From Shewanella sairae (lineage in GTDB: Bacteria > Pseudomonadota > Gammaproteobacteria > Enterobacterales > Shewanellaceae), in the NCBI RefSeq assembly GCF_023283535.1, contig NZ_JAKILT010000022.1:1-64000 (forward strand): a stretch of DNA of 64,000 nt, read 5' to 3'. Positions 7,695 through 16,997 of the stretch are shown here, piece after piece; positions within the stretch are counted from its first letter, which is position 1; each line of letters opens with the position of its first letter. Both the position numbers and the translations under genes were made by a program. The notes beneath the pieces are model-generated. The model had not been told where the DNA came from. It saw only the letters and a program-made list of their open reading frames with translations, and did no database searches.

Positions 7695-10600
7695 TCGGTT
7701 TTTTTGTTCGCCATCCAACCGCAACAACGCTGTTGATGTTAGCGTTTATTGTGCTAGGTATTAAAGCGTTACCCGAGCTTAAACGTGAAACATTTCCCGA
7801 GTTTTCAAAAAACTACATTAGTGCTCAAGTTGTACTTCCAGGTGCGTCGCCGCAAGATGTAGAAGAAAACCTCTGCCTGAGAATGGAAGATGCGGTAGAC
7901 AGTCTCGGCAGCATTACTGAAACCAAATGTGATGCGCTAGAAGGCGTGGCACGCATGACATTAAAGCTTGAAGATAATGCCGACCTTGGGCGTAGCTTGG
8001 TTGACGTGCAAACTAAAATTTCGGCGATTAAAGATTTCCCGGCTGAAATTGAGCCGCCAATTGTTGAGGAGCTAGACTTTAACGAACGCATTATCGACAT
8101 CGCAGTATCAGCCTCTACCAGCAAACCAGAGCTTAAAGCTTATGCCGAGGACTTAAAACGTCGCTTAAAGTTAGATACCAGTATTAGCCAAGTTGAGATT
8201 GCTGGCTTTTCTCAACATCAATTATTGGTAGAAGTCTCACTCGGTGCAATCAAGCGCTTAGGTATGAGCGTTGCTGATGTAGCTAATCAAATTGAGCAAC
8301 AAAACGTGCAGCTGCCGAGCGGAACGGTGGAAACGGCCAGTAAGAATATATTAATTCGGTTCGATCAACGTGAAGTTGAGCCTGAGCGTCTGGGTAATAT
8401 TGTGATCCGCTCAAATGCCCAAGGTGGCTTAGTGCGGCTGCGAGATATTGCCACCATCACAGATAGGTTTGAGTTAGACGAAGAAAGTATTCGCTTTGAT
8501 GGCGAACAAGCCGCCATTTTGACAGTGTTTAAGAATAAATCGCAAGATTCACTGCGCCTTAAAGAGGAGGTGATCGGCTTTTTAGATGCAGAAAAACTGC
8601 GTACGCCAAACGGTATCACCATCAGTACCTCTAATGATTTGAGCTCACTATTGTGGGATCGCTTAACCATGCTGATTAAAAATGGCTGGCAAGGTGTAGT
8701 GTTAGTCTTTTTGTGCATGTGGTTATTTTTTAGTTTGCGTTACTCATTCTGGGTGGCAATGGGTTTACCTGTTGCCTTTATGGGTAGCTTGTTCTTTATG
8801 GCACAAGTTGGATTAACCATTAACATTATGACGCTGGTGGCATTTTTAATGGCTATCGGCATCATGATGGATGACGCCATTGTGATTGCCGAATCGATTG
8901 CGGCGCATATTGAGCGGGGTATGAACAAGGCTGATGCCGTTATTCAAGGGGTAAAGCGAGTGCTACCGGGCGTAGTGTCATCGTTTTTAACCACAGTATT
9001 TATCTTTTCCAGTATCGCTTTTATGGAAGGCGATATGGGTAAAGTACTTAGAGTGATCCCGCAAACCTTGCTGCTTATTTTAACCGTGAGTTTAGTGGAA
9101 GCCTTTTTGATTTTACCAAATCACTTAGCCCATGCTGCTAAAGGCAAAGCGCGTAAAACCAGCCGCTTTAAACAAAAGTTTAATCAAAATTTTGAACACT
9201 TTAGAACGGTGCAATTGGTAGCAGCAGTTGAATGGGTGATTAATTGGCGTTATGTGTTTATGGGCTCAGTGATAAGCCTGCTACTTATCTCAATTTCGTT
9301 AGCTGCGGGGGGCGCGGTGAAATTTATCGGTTTCCCAGAGCTTGATGGCGATGTTGCTGAAGCGCGAATTATATTGCCGCCGGGATCAACGCTTGAACAA
9401 ACTGAGTTTGTGGTTAATCGGGTGGTGAGTGTCGCGCGCGAGCTGGATGATAAATACAGCCAAAAAGAAGACAACCAAAGACTTATTCAACACATTACCG
9501 AGCGGTTTAACTTTAACGCTGATGCCGGAGAAAGCGGCGCTCACGTGGCAACGGTTAAGATTGATTTATTGAGCGCAGAGATCCGCCAGACGCTAATCAA
9601 TACTTTTATCCGCGAATGGCAGCAAGGCGTGGGAGAGCTGGTTGATCCAATTGCGATTGTTTACAAGCAAGGCGCAATGGGGCCAGCTGGCCGCGCGATT
9701 GAAATTCGGGTACGCGGTGACGATTTAGACGAGCTAAAATCTGCGTCAATTGAAGTGCAGCAATATTTGCAGGGCTTTAATGGCGTGTCGGGTGTGATGG
9801 ACAGCATGCGTCCGGGTAAAGCCGAAATCTTGATGACCTTAAAACCGGGAGCGGAAGCTTTTGGGGTTAACGGTATGATGCTCGCCAGTCAGCTTCGCGG
9901 TGCGTATTTCCATCAAACTGCTGATAACATTCAAGTGGGGCCTGAGAGCATTCAAATTGATGTGCAGCTGGATAAAGTCGATGCCGCCAAGCTTGAAAAC
10001 CTGGCTAACTTCCCTATTACCATTGGCAGTGCTGGTGAGCAGGTGCCGTTATCGGCGGTAGCTGATTTTAAATGGCAGCGAAATTACGTCAAAATTTCCC
10101 GTCTAGACGGTATGCGGTTCGTTACTATTACCGGCGAAGTGGATACTCACTTAGCTAATGCCAGCGAGATTAATAAGGCCTTTAGAGACGAGTTATTACC
10201 TGAGCTTAAACAGCGTTACCCAGGGATTAGAGTAAGCTACGAGGGCGAAGTTAAAGAGAGTGCTACCACTCAAAACTCAATGGCGAGTGGCTTTATTGTT
10301 GGCTTATTAGCGGTATTTGCCATCTTAAGTTTGCAGTTTAAAAGCTACATTGAACCATTAGTGGTGATGGCGGTTATTCCGCTTGGTCTGATTGGCGTAC
10401 TCTGGGGGCATTTGTTGCTTGGTTACTCTATGAGTATGCCATCAATACTCGGCTTTGTGGCGCTGGCAGGGGTTGTGGTAAATGACTCTATTTTGTTGGT
10501 GCAATATATTCGTTACCACGTAGAAGAGGGCCAATCGGTGCATGAGGCGGTAGTGAGTGCTAGCAAAGAGCGTTTTAGAGCGGTGTTTATTACCTCGCTC

Positions 10601-10801
10601 ACCACAGCTGCAGGTATGTTACCGCTGTTACTTGAGACCAGTATTCAAGCGCAGGTACTGCAACCTCTTGTGGTGTCTATGGTGTTCGGTATTTTTGCAT
10701 CAACCGCACTGGTACTGTTTATGGTGCCAGCCTGCTACGCAATTTTAGAAGACTTTGGCAAGGTGAGTTTTAGTAAAAAAGACGAAGCAATAAAAGCTTA
10801 A
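7691..10801 (+). CDS. RND family efflux transporter permease (AcrB/HAE1-like)
   Basis: 1036 residues, the full length of an AcrB-type proton/drug antiporter. The N-terminal TM1 (IGFFVRHPTATTLLML) is followed by the first large periplasmic loop. TM4 carries the proton-relay aspartates in GIMMDDAIVIAE, and TM10 contains VVNDSILLVQY. Two homologous halves are evident. The start is a GTG at 7691 that overlaps the adaptor stop (GTGA). A strong terminator lies 50 bp downstream. Substrate range cannot be inferred, but the pair resembles multidrug exporters of the Vibrio Vme/Shewanella type. Confidence 0.94.
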   Translation: MIGFFVRHPTATTLLMLAFIVLGIKALPELKRETFPEFSKNYISAQVVLPGASPQDVEENLCLRMEDAVDSLGSITETKCDALEGVARMTLKLEDNADLGRSLVDVQTKISAIKDFPAEIEPPIVEELDFNERIIDIAVSASTSKPELKAYAEDLKRRLKLDTSISQVEIAGFSQHQLLVEVSLGAIKRLGMSVADVANQIEQQNVQLPSGTVETASKNILIRFDQREVEPERLGNIVIRSNAQGGLVRLRDIATITDRFELDEESIRFDGEQAAILTVFKNKSQDSLRLKEEVIGFLDAEKLRTPNGITISTSNDLSSLLWDRLTMLIKNGWQGVVLVFLCMWLFFSLRYSFWVAMGLPVAFMGSLFFMAQVGLTINIMTLVAFLMAIGIMMDDAIVIAESIAAHIERGMNKADAVIQGVKRVLPGVVSSFLTTVFIFSSIAFMEGDMGKVLRVIPQTLLLILTVSLVEAFLILPNHLAHAAKGKARKTSRFKQKFNQNFEHFRTVQLVAAVEWVINWRYVFMGSVISLLLISISLAAGGAVKFIGFPELDGDVAEARIILPPGSTLEQTEFVVNRVVSVARELDDKYSQKEDNQRLIQHITERFNFNADAGESGAHVATVKIDLLSAEIRQTLINTFIREWQQGVGELVDPIAIVYKQGAMGPAGRAIEIRVRGDDLDELKSASIEVQQYLQGFNGVSGVMDSMRPGKAEILMTLKPGAEAFGVNGMMLASQLRGAYFHQTADNIQVGPESIQIDVQLDKVDAAKLENLANFPITIGSAGEQVPLSAVADFKWQRNYVKISRLDGMRFVTITGEVDTHLANASEINKAFRDELLPELKQRYPGIRVSYEGEVKESATTQNSMASGFIVGLLAVFAILSLQFKSYIEPLVVMAVIPLGLIGVLWGHLLLGYSMSMPSILGFVALAGVVVNDSILLVQYIRYHVEEGQSVHEAVVSASKERFRAVFITSLTTAAGMLPLLLETSIQAQVLQPLVVSMVFGIFASTALVLFMVPACYAILEDFGKVSFSKKDEAIKA

Positions 10802-10850
10802 TTTTGAGTACTCACTGAGTATTCCCCTGAGTAAGCCGATAGATAGAACA

Positions 10851-10883
10851 AAGGCGCTAACTGCAAAAGTTAGCGCCTTTTTT
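10851..10883 (+). terminator. Rho-independent terminator after the RND operon
   Basis: GGCGCTAACT and AGTTAGCGCC arms around a short loop, followed by six T residues on the plus strand. Confidence 0.9.
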
Positions 10884-10952
10884 ATAGTTAATCTGCAATC
10901 AGCGGGTTTTAGCTACGTAACCGCTGTTGCTTTATTATATTTTAGTGCTTTA

Positions 10953-11738
10953 TTACATTTTGCTGAGCATATTGAGTGTAATGGCGACAGAGTTATCCGC
11001 GGTAGTTTGTTTAGCATCTTCATAGGTCAAATGGGCTGAGCCATCGGCTTTGTCAGAGATGGTGCGAATAACAACTAGCGGAATTTTAAACATATCGGTC
11101 ACTTGCGCAACCGCAGCGCCTTCCATCTCAACGGCGATAGCATTGAATTCCTTAAGTAGCATGCTCACTGCGGCTTTGTCGGCAATAAACTGATCACCTG
11201 TTGCGATAATGCCTGAGTGAACACGCGCTTTACCCACAGATTCCTCTGCAGCGTTAAGTGCTAATGTTTGTAACTTTTTATCGGCATAGAATAAGCGGTC
11301 ATCATAGCCATCAAGTTGACCTTTTGGCGCGCCAAAGGCGGTTAAGTCGACGTCGTGCTGCACCAGTGCCGTTGAAATTACCACATCAGCAACGTTGAGC
11401 TCAGCTCCCGCTGCGCCGGCAATACCGGTGAAGATAATACTGTTTACATTAAACTGGTGAATCAACACATAAGTGGTTATCGCGGCATTGACTTTACCCA
11501 CACCAGAGCGGGCTACAACCACAGGTTTACCTTGGATAAAGCCAGTGTAATAAGTATTTTTGGCTACAGTATGAGTTTGGCGCTGATTAATTTCAGGTAG
11601 TAGCTTTTCTATTTCAGCATCCATAGCGCCTAAAATGGCGATAGGTTGTGAGCTAACAGCGGTATCTGCAGGTTTTGCTTGAGTATTAATAGTCATAAGT
11701 GATGAAAGTAACGTGATAATGACAGCAGCTGTGCGCAT
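10953..11738 (-). CDS. 5'-methylthioadenosine/S-adenosylhomocysteine nucleosidase-like protein with signal peptide
   Basis: 261 residues. An N-terminal signal peptide (hydrophobic about 4-16, cleavage likely near QAK at 20-22) precedes a full MTAN/PNP-UDP phosphorylase domain. E42, E206 (in AVEMEGAA) and D229 (in TISDKAD) align with E. coli MTAN E12, E174 and D197, so the catalytic set is intact. The cytosolic enzyme recycles MTA/SAH in AHCY-independent methyl metabolism and autoinducer synthesis; this copy should act in the periplasm or outside, perhaps scavenging nucleosides (inference). It is convergent with the RND operon. Confidence 0.85.
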   Translation of the reverse strand: MRTAAVIITLLSSLMTINTQAKPADTAVSSQPIAILGAMDAEIEKLLPEINQRQTHTVAKNTYYTGFIQGKPVVVARSGVGKVNAAITTYVLIHQFNVNSIIFTGIAGAAGAELNVADVVISTALVQHDVDLTAFGAPKGQLDGYDDRLFYADKKLQTLALNAAEESVGKARVHSGIIATGDQFIADKAAVSMLLKEFNAIAVEMEGAAVAQVTDMFKIPLVVIRTISDKADGSAHLTYEDAKQTTADNSVAITLNMLSKM

Positions 11739-12017
11739 CTTAGTGGCATTCCAGAGAGTTTAGATGCGCGCATCATAATCACATCAAGATATAGAGTAAA
11801 TCATTAACTATTTGGGTTTTGCTTAGCCTTACTTTGGCAGCAGAGGCTGGTAATAGCGGCATTTATGGCAGGTTAATGCCTGCTGGGCCATCGTTTATGG
11901 CTTAGCTATGGCTTAAAAAATCATCCAATAAGTCGCTATGTTAGCTCCATGGGTTTGAATTAATAGGAGCCAAAACTAGAAATTGAACCCACAGACTAAT
12001 CAATGGATTTAAGCTAT

Positions 12018-12536
12018 TCAAGAATCAAATTTAGCTCGATCCGCATCATTGGCGCCGTCATTACATTCACCGCGTATTGTGCCGCGATCGATCTGAATAC
12101 TGCGATAAAGTTCGATATAACCATCGCGACAATAGCCATTCATTTTTATTGTTTGCTGCAACCCAAGCTCAATTTGGGCTGTCCAGCCACTGAGATCCGG
12201 GCCTTGATATCCTCGTTTTGAGCGCGAACGTTTTATTTGGCTCGAACGGACTTCGTGAGGGAGTGCTTTTGTTTGTGATTGGTTAGTAGTTAGTGCTGCT
12301 CGATAAGTAAATAGCTTAAGGCCATTACTTTTTATGTCCGTTCTAAAAGAGTCACTCACTTGTCCTGCAAACTCTTGCGGATCGATATCGTCAGGGCTAG
12401 TCGTGCATCCACTTAATAAGAGTAGGCTAAAAGCACAAAAACAGGCGCTTTGTCGGCGAAATGCATTAATTTGGCGATAGAGCTTATTGGATTCTACAAA
12501 GCGAGTGCTAAAAGTTTGTCTATTAACTATCATCAT
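12018..12536 (-). CDS. hypothetical lipoprotein
   Basis: 172 residues with a lipobox LLLLSGC (Cys at about residue 44) after a hydrophobic stretch, so the mature part begins CTTSPDD. The n-region is unusually long (about 28 residues, basic), which suggests the real start may lie inside this frame, though no better ATG or GTG with a Shine-Dalgarno is visible. The mature protein is polar, with a basic RSSQIKRSRSKRG patch and two cysteines (CRDG, GECND) likely in a disulfide. I do not recognise a family. It is divergent from the CbiM-like gene. Confidence 0.55.
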   Translation of the reverse strand: MMIVNRQTFSTRFVESNKLYRQINAFRRQSACFCAFSLLLLSGCTTSPDDIDPQEFAGQVSDSFRTDIKSNGLKLFTYRAALTTNQSQTKALPHEVRSSQIKRSRSKRGYQGPDLSGWTAQIELGLQQTIKMNGYCRDGYIELYRSIQIDRGTIRGECNDGANDADRAKFDS

Positions 12537-12631
12537 TTTTATTCTAATTTTAATATCAGGTTTCGATCTTTAGCGTCAGCATAACGTATATTGAAGTAAG
12601 TTAGCAGTGTGATTACAGGATTTTACAGTTA

Positions 12632-12784
12632 ATGGGCGAAAGTGTTATTGGTTTTATTCATAGTCTATTGAGTGGCATTGATTGGGCGTTTTCAGTGGGT
12701 GATTACGTGGCAAGTATCGTGTTGGTTTTATGGTTTTATGGCTTTGGGCTCTATGGCCTAAAGCGGAGCTGGCTAAGCTTATAA
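12632..12784 (+). CDS. 50-residue membrane ORF overlapping the start of the CbiM-like gene
   Basis: Begins ATG GGC GAA with AGGA about 10 bases upstream and encodes a mainly hydrophobic 50-residue peptide ending GLKRSWLSL. It overlaps the first 18 codons of the next gene in another frame. Unlike the next gene's ATG at 12730, this start has a ribosome-binding site. Either it is a small membrane protein, or the two frames were once a single gene and a frameshift near 12740-12780 separates them. Confidence 0.35.
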   Translation: MGESVIGFIHSLLSGIDWAFSVGDYVASIVLVLWFYGFGLYGLKRSWLSL

Positions 12785-13341
12785 AGAATTCTGCTCAACA
12801 GACGCACATATTAATTGTTACTGTGAGCTTAACAGGGCTTTGGTTGCTGAATGCCAGTATGACCCCAGGGATCCATGTGCATTTTCTAGGGATCGTTGTA
12901 CTACTGCTAATGTTCGGTTGGCGTATGGCAAGTTTGATTGCCTTATTGCCGACACTCTTTTTTGCCGTATTTGTATTTAAACAACCGAGTGAGTTTGCTA
13001 TCTATGCGTTACTTGGGGTTTGTTTACCGATTTTTTGTTGCTTTTTAATCTACAGTCAAATGTTTAAGTATCTGCCACACCACTTGTTTATCTATATCTT
13101 TTGTGGCGCTTTTCTCAATGGTTTTTTATCGATAATGTTTCATATTCTTGCATGGTCGATTTGGCTAACAGCCACAACTGACTATAGTTGGGAGTTCCTA
13201 AGCCATAATTACTTAGTGCTTATCCCTTTGCTGGGGTTTCCCGAAGCGTTGCTTAACGGCATGGCGATAACCTTGTTAGTGGTTTATCGCCCCGACTGGT
13301 TATATGACTATTCTGATAGAACCTACCTTTGGAAGAAGTGA
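12730..13341 (+). CDS. energy-coupling factor ABC transporter permease (CbiM-like membrane protein)
   Basis: 203 residues, about six hydrophobic segments. It resembles the short CbiM-like permease group: an early IHVHFLGIVVLLLMFGWRMA motif with a metal-ligand-like HxH, a central ALLGVCLPIF helix and a late GFPEALLNGMAITLLVVYRPDWL segment typical of the family end. CbiM-type proteins take part in cobalt or nickel uptake with CbiQ/CbiO; none of these partners is nearby, so it is an orphan here. No Shine-Dalgarno precedes the ATG; the overlapping upstream frame may be the true beginning. Confidence 0.7.
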   Translation: MVLWLWALWPKAELAKLIKNSAQQTHILIVTVSLTGLWLLNASMTPGIHVHFLGIVVLLLMFGWRMASLIALLPTLFFAVFVFKQPSEFAIYALLGVCLPIFCCFLIYSQMFKYLPHHLFIYIFCGAFLNGFLSIMFHILAWSIWLTATTDYSWEFLSHNYLVLIPLLGFPEALLNGMAITLLVVYRPDWLYDYSDRTYLWKK

Positions 13342-13349
13342 CACTCCAT

Positions 13350-13757
13350 TCAGCTGCGTCCAGCCTTGTATTTAGGGTATTCATCGACAATGGTTAACCA
13401 CTTTAACTGACTATTAGTATAGATATGATAGTTCGGGCTAATTGAGCTTGGATCATCAAGGCTACTAATGCTTAATGTGAGGTAGTCTGGGTAGCGTAAA
13501 TCACGAAAGCTGATTTGAGTGCCGCAGTGCTGGCAAAACCCCCGCCTTACATGTTCAGATGAGGCATATTCTTTTGGCTGCTGATTAAGCCAGTTAACTT
13601 GTTCACGTTTAAAGTCCATCCAAGCGCCCACCACTGACCCCGTGCTTTTTTGACATTGGCGACAATGACACAAGTCTGCGTCAAACGGCACCGCATTAAC
13701 TTGATATTGAATTGCACCGCAAAGACAGCTGCCGTTGAGTAAGGGGAGAGATGGCAT
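13350..13757 (-). CDS. GFA family protein (Gfa-like zinc protein)
   Basis: 135 residues with the cysteine layout of the glutathione-dependent formaldehyde-activating (GFA/DUF636) family: C11-x-C13 in GSCLCGAIQY, C30-x-C32-x2-C35 in LCHCRQCQKS, and C75-x2-C78 in GFCQHCGTQI. These bind one or two zinc ions. Some members promote S-hydroxymethylglutathione formation, but most, including short ones like this, have no proven reaction. It ends 8 bp from the convergent CbiM-like gene with no terminator visible between them. Confidence 0.85.
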   Translation of the reverse strand: MPSLPLLNGSCLCGAIQYQVNAVPFDADLCHCRQCQKSTGSVVGAWMDFKREQVNWLNQQPKEYASSEHVRRGFCQHCGTQISFRDLRYPDYLTLSISSLDDPSSISPNYHIYTNSQLKWLTIVDEYPKYKAGRS

Positions 13758-13878
13758 GTTGACTCCTGTTTTAGGTTAAATTGAAACGCATTTTTTTTGC
13801 GATAAGTCATTGATATAAATCTATCATGCCCGAGTAATTTTTAGCCAACGACCGTTAATTTGGACTGGGCATAATATT

Positions 13879-13921
13879 TATTCAAAACAGCTATTCATTA
13901 CTGCTATTTATTCATAACAGC
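13879..13921. repeat. three imperfect 13-bp direct repeats
   Basis: Units at 13879-13891, 13892-13904 and 13909-13921 share TATTCA....ACWGC with one to three differences. They lie in the non-coding stretch after the GFA gene's 5' end and just before a gene remnant. Confidence 0.6.
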
Positions 13922-14094
13922 TAGGCTTTGAGTTCACGCTTGGACCAAGCGATTGTATTGCAGTGTATAACGTAATTCGCAGTACCCGCAGCCAACTGGC
14001 AATTGTTGAAAGAGCATTGGATTATTTATTAGAAGATAAAGGTACTTTTTTTTATAAAAAGACCTTTGTCGCAAAAGAAGTGCTTAGCGCGTAG
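13921..14094 (+). pseudogene. fragment of an unidentified gene (C-terminal remnant)
   Basis: An open frame without an ATG runs from 13921 to a TAG ending at 14094. It reads like real protein: VIRSTRSQLAIVERALDYL is amphipathic helix, then LEDKGTFFYKKTFVAKEVLSA. A GTG at 13963 could start a 43-residue product but has no ribosome-binding site. I do not recognise the parent. The rest of 13758-14688 shows no gene; the last 500 bp are AT-rich upstream sequence for the symporter. Confidence 0.35.
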
Positions 14095-14688
14095 ACGTCA
14101 GGGAAAAAGTTAAAGGTTGTTCGCTTGTAGCGGTACCAAAGTGGTGTGAGCTTTAAACAGGCTCAAGCGTTTATTTCATAGCTTGGAGTTTAGTTAACAG
14201 CCTTGAAAACGGCCTCGCTTTAGTGGTAGCCGTGGGTGAGGCTAATAGCCTTGAACAAAGCTAACACTGCAAAGCTAAATATAGATCTGAACTAAACTAC
14301 TAAATCAAATAAAAACCTAACTCAAATTCGTGTGTTTTCTAACAAAGCTTAAATTATCAGCTGTTTTAATATTTTAGAGTAGCGTTAAACTCTGAATTTA
14401 TTAATAAATAGATGGTTTAATGTTAGTTAGTTGGGTTTGGGTTACTTCTTGTCTTCTTGGGTGTTACCCTTTTCTAACATTTATTTTTTTAAATTAAGGA
14501 TTGTATTTTTTATTGGTCTATTTTTTGATGATTATTCAGTTAATGAGTGATAATTGTCACTATTTCTCTGAGGTGGTGATAAGTCCTTCGTTAATCACAT
14601 TAATTGACTCAACTGGGTGTTATTGTGCTGCAAAGAATCAAAGTGGTCGTTATTCCACTTAATATAAAAAGTCTGGGATGGAGCTAGG

Positions 14689-15951
14689 GTGTTGAACATA
14701 AAGAAAAAGTTTTATAAAAATATCGGATTCCAAGTGGTTGTTGCCATGGTTTTAGGCGCAATCGTTGGTATGGTGATGGGACATGATGCCTCTATATTTG
14801 CTCCGCTAGGGACGTTTTTCATTCACTTAATTAAAATGTTAGTGATCCCGTTAGTTGCCGTTTCAATTATTGCTGGTGCTGCAAGCTTAGGTGCGGGCCC
14901 GTCAGCAGGTAAAGTCGGTATTGGTACTATCGCTTTCTTCATGGCGACATCAGCATTGGCAGTGACCTTAGCGCTAGTGATGGGCGAATTTTTCCAGCCA
15001 GGCGTCGGCATGGACTTTTCACAACATACTGCTGGTCTCGCTGCGGTAACGGCTGAGCAGGGCGCACTGCCAGGTGTGGCTGACACCATTATTGGTATGA
15101 TCCCAACTAACGTATTTGAAGCACTGACAGGCGGCAATATTTTACAGATCTTAGTATTCTGTATCTTCTTTGGTATCGCACTGACTAAAGTGAATCAAGA
15201 AGCGGCTAAGCCAATTACTTCTGCACTGAATACAATCGTTGAAGCCTTCATTTGGATGATCAACATCGTAATGCTAATTGCCCCTATTGGTGTATTTGGT
15301 TTGATGGCTGATTCTGTTGGTACTTTCGGCTTCCAGTCACTGACAGTGGTGCTAAACCTATTCGTGGTTTATGTTGCTGCAATCTTGATTTATGGCTTTA
15401 TCTTCTTCCCACTGATGGTGAAGTTCTTCTCTAATGTGCCAGTTGGTAAATTCCTGTCGGCAATGAAGAAGCCACAAGCATTGGCTATGTCTACTGCTTC
15501 ATCTATGGCTGCGCTGCCAGTTAACATCGAAGTGTGTGAGAAAGAGCTAGGCGTTTCTAAGTCGACTGCTGCATTCGTATTGCCATTAGGCGCTACGATT
15601 AACATGAGTGGTAACGCGATTTATTACGGTCTAGTAGCGGTATTTTTTGCGCAAATGTTCAATGTTGAGCTAGGTCTTGCGGCTTATGTGGCGATCATCT
15701 TCACCTCGACATTAGGCGCAATTGGTCAAGCTGGTGTACCAGGTCCATCATTCCTTGTTATTGCGGTATTAGTGGCGGCAGGTATTCCAATTGAAGGCCT
15801 ACCACTGTTGTTTGCTCTAGACCGTGTGTTTGACATGATCAGAACAACGCTAAACATTACGGGTGATGCAGTTTGTGCTGTGGTGATTGATAAATTCAAT
15901 CCAGAGACAGAGATCCCTGTTGAGCCAGCTGCAGTGAGCATTAAAAGTTAA
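14689..15951 (+). CDS. dicarboxylate/amino acid:cation symporter (DAACS family)
   Basis: 420 residues, the usual size of GltP/DctA-type Na+ or H+ symporters. Recognisable elements are the N-terminal GFQVVVAMVLGAIVGMVMG, the serine-rich re-entrant loop ATASSMAALPVN (usual SSSAATLP), the TM7 motif ATINMSGNAIYYG (usual NMDGTALY) and the second loop GQAGVPGPSFLVIAVLVAAGIP. The NMSGN variant replaces the common NMDGT that coordinates Na+ and substrate, so specificity may differ from glutamate/aspartate. The start is GTG with GGAG seven bases upstream. Monocistronic, with its own terminator. Confidence 0.92.
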   Translation: MLNIKKKFYKNIGFQVVVAMVLGAIVGMVMGHDASIFAPLGTFFIHLIKMLVIPLVAVSIIAGAASLGAGPSAGKVGIGTIAFFMATSALAVTLALVMGEFFQPGVGMDFSQHTAGLAAVTAEQGALPGVADTIIGMIPTNVFEALTGGNILQILVFCIFFGIALTKVNQEAAKPITSALNTIVEAFIWMINIVMLIAPIGVFGLMADSVGTFGFQSLTVVLNLFVVYVAAILIYGFIFFPLMVKFFSNVPVGKFLSAMKKPQALAMSTASSMAALPVNIEVCEKELGVSKSTAAFVLPLGATINMSGNAIYYGLVAVFFAQMFNVELGLAAYVAIIFTSTLGAIGQAGVPGPSFLVIAVLVAAGIPIEGLPLLFALDRVFDMIRTTLNITGDAVCAVVIDKFNPETEIPVEPAAVSIKS

Positions 15952-16001
15952 GCACTAAAATTTCAGCATTAAACGTTAACTCGTTACGCTGAGAAACATT
16001 A

Positions 16002-16040
16002 AATCCTCCGTTCAAGTCATTTGAATGGGGGATTTTTTTT
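16002..16040 (+). terminator. Rho-independent terminator after the symporter gene
   Basis: Arms AATCCTCCGTTCAA and TTGAATGGGGGATT (one G-T pair) followed by a run of eight T residues. Confidence 0.85.
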
Positions 16041-16985
16041 AGCGACTTTTCCTTGAGTCGCTAATAGCGTTTGCTACTCTGACTTGCTATAAGAGCTTGC
16101 TACAAGAACTCAGCATAACAACTCGGTTATGGAAACTGTGTCACTGTATAACAGTTTCGAAAGCCTCCCTGCCTAATTAACAATATCAGAGTGATAGCAG
16201 AGCGCCGTTTTTGAACCGAGTGTGGCTATAATTTGGTATTCTTTTTTTACTCATCTACCATTTACTAGCGTAAAGTCGTCATTTTATTAGCCTAAGTAGA
16301 TGTTCTACTTGTCGCTCTTTAGCACTTTGTTACCCATGCTAATAGTGCTATTTCTGCTTAACCTGTTCTCGTTGTCGCACGTCGGCTATCGACTGTTAAA
16401 CTGCTTTGTTTTGTGATGTTTCGCACCGTTTTGTATGAATGGTGCACTGCGTTGTTTTGTCCGGGGGGATGTGGGGCGGCTGTCACGCATGATTTTGAGT
16501 CGCCGCGCTCACAAATAAAGCGTATTGTTCAAGGATGCTACAGTCTTGCTTGAGTAATTATTATTTGTTGTTTTACATCAAAAAAATCCGAGTTTGATCG
16601 AACAGAATTCAAGTTATTGGCGTTTTATAGCAATAGTTCTGATAAATCCGTTATTTGACCTGTGTCATGCTAATGTGAACTCTGACTCTACCCTTGTTTA
16701 GGAGGAGACTGATACATGGCTAAGTGTTTGTTGAATAAAGAATTAAATTAATATATTTCTGTTGGTGAGTTGTTGCTGCAATCTTGGGTTGCTGGATATC
16801 GCTATTTACGTATTAAAACTACATAAAGCGGTATTTATTCAATCAGTTCTATGTCTATGTCACATAAAAGGTGCCGATAGCGTAACTTTATGTCGGTAAC
16901 TTACAATTTTGGCCGGAAAGTGTGAAGTCTAACTCGGAATATTAGTTAACAAAGATTTACTATTGGGCATCCAAACTTTTAACGG
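16041..16985. other. long intergenic region upstream of nqrA
   Basis: About 945 bp with no protein gene except a 12-codon reading frame. A TTGACC at about 16655 is a possible -35 element but its -10 is poor. A GT-rich stretch at 16380-16500 and short dyads around 16870-16900 are visible. I recognise no riboswitch. The length suggests regulatory complexity or a lost gene. Confidence 0.4.
16716..16751 (+). CDS. possible leader peptide upstream of nqrA
   Basis: An 11-residue frame (MAKCLLNKELN, TAA stop) preceded by the strongest Shine-Dalgarno in this region, AGGAGGAGA, about 8 bases before the ATG. Such a site 246 bp before nqrA with no long gene attached suggests a translated leader, or the surviving first codons of a deleted gene. 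No attenuator hairpin could be assigned. Confidence 0.35.
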   Translation: MAKCLLNKELN

Positions 16986-16997
16986 TTGATTTTAGTG

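Noticed and set aside
8365..8718. 117-codon minus-strand frame inside the RND pump gene
   Set aside because: Shadow frame opposite a conserved AcrB-type sequence.
12003..12221. 72-codon plus-strand frame opposite the lipoprotein gene
   Set aside because: Shadow; the opposite strand has a lipobox and coherent protein sequence.
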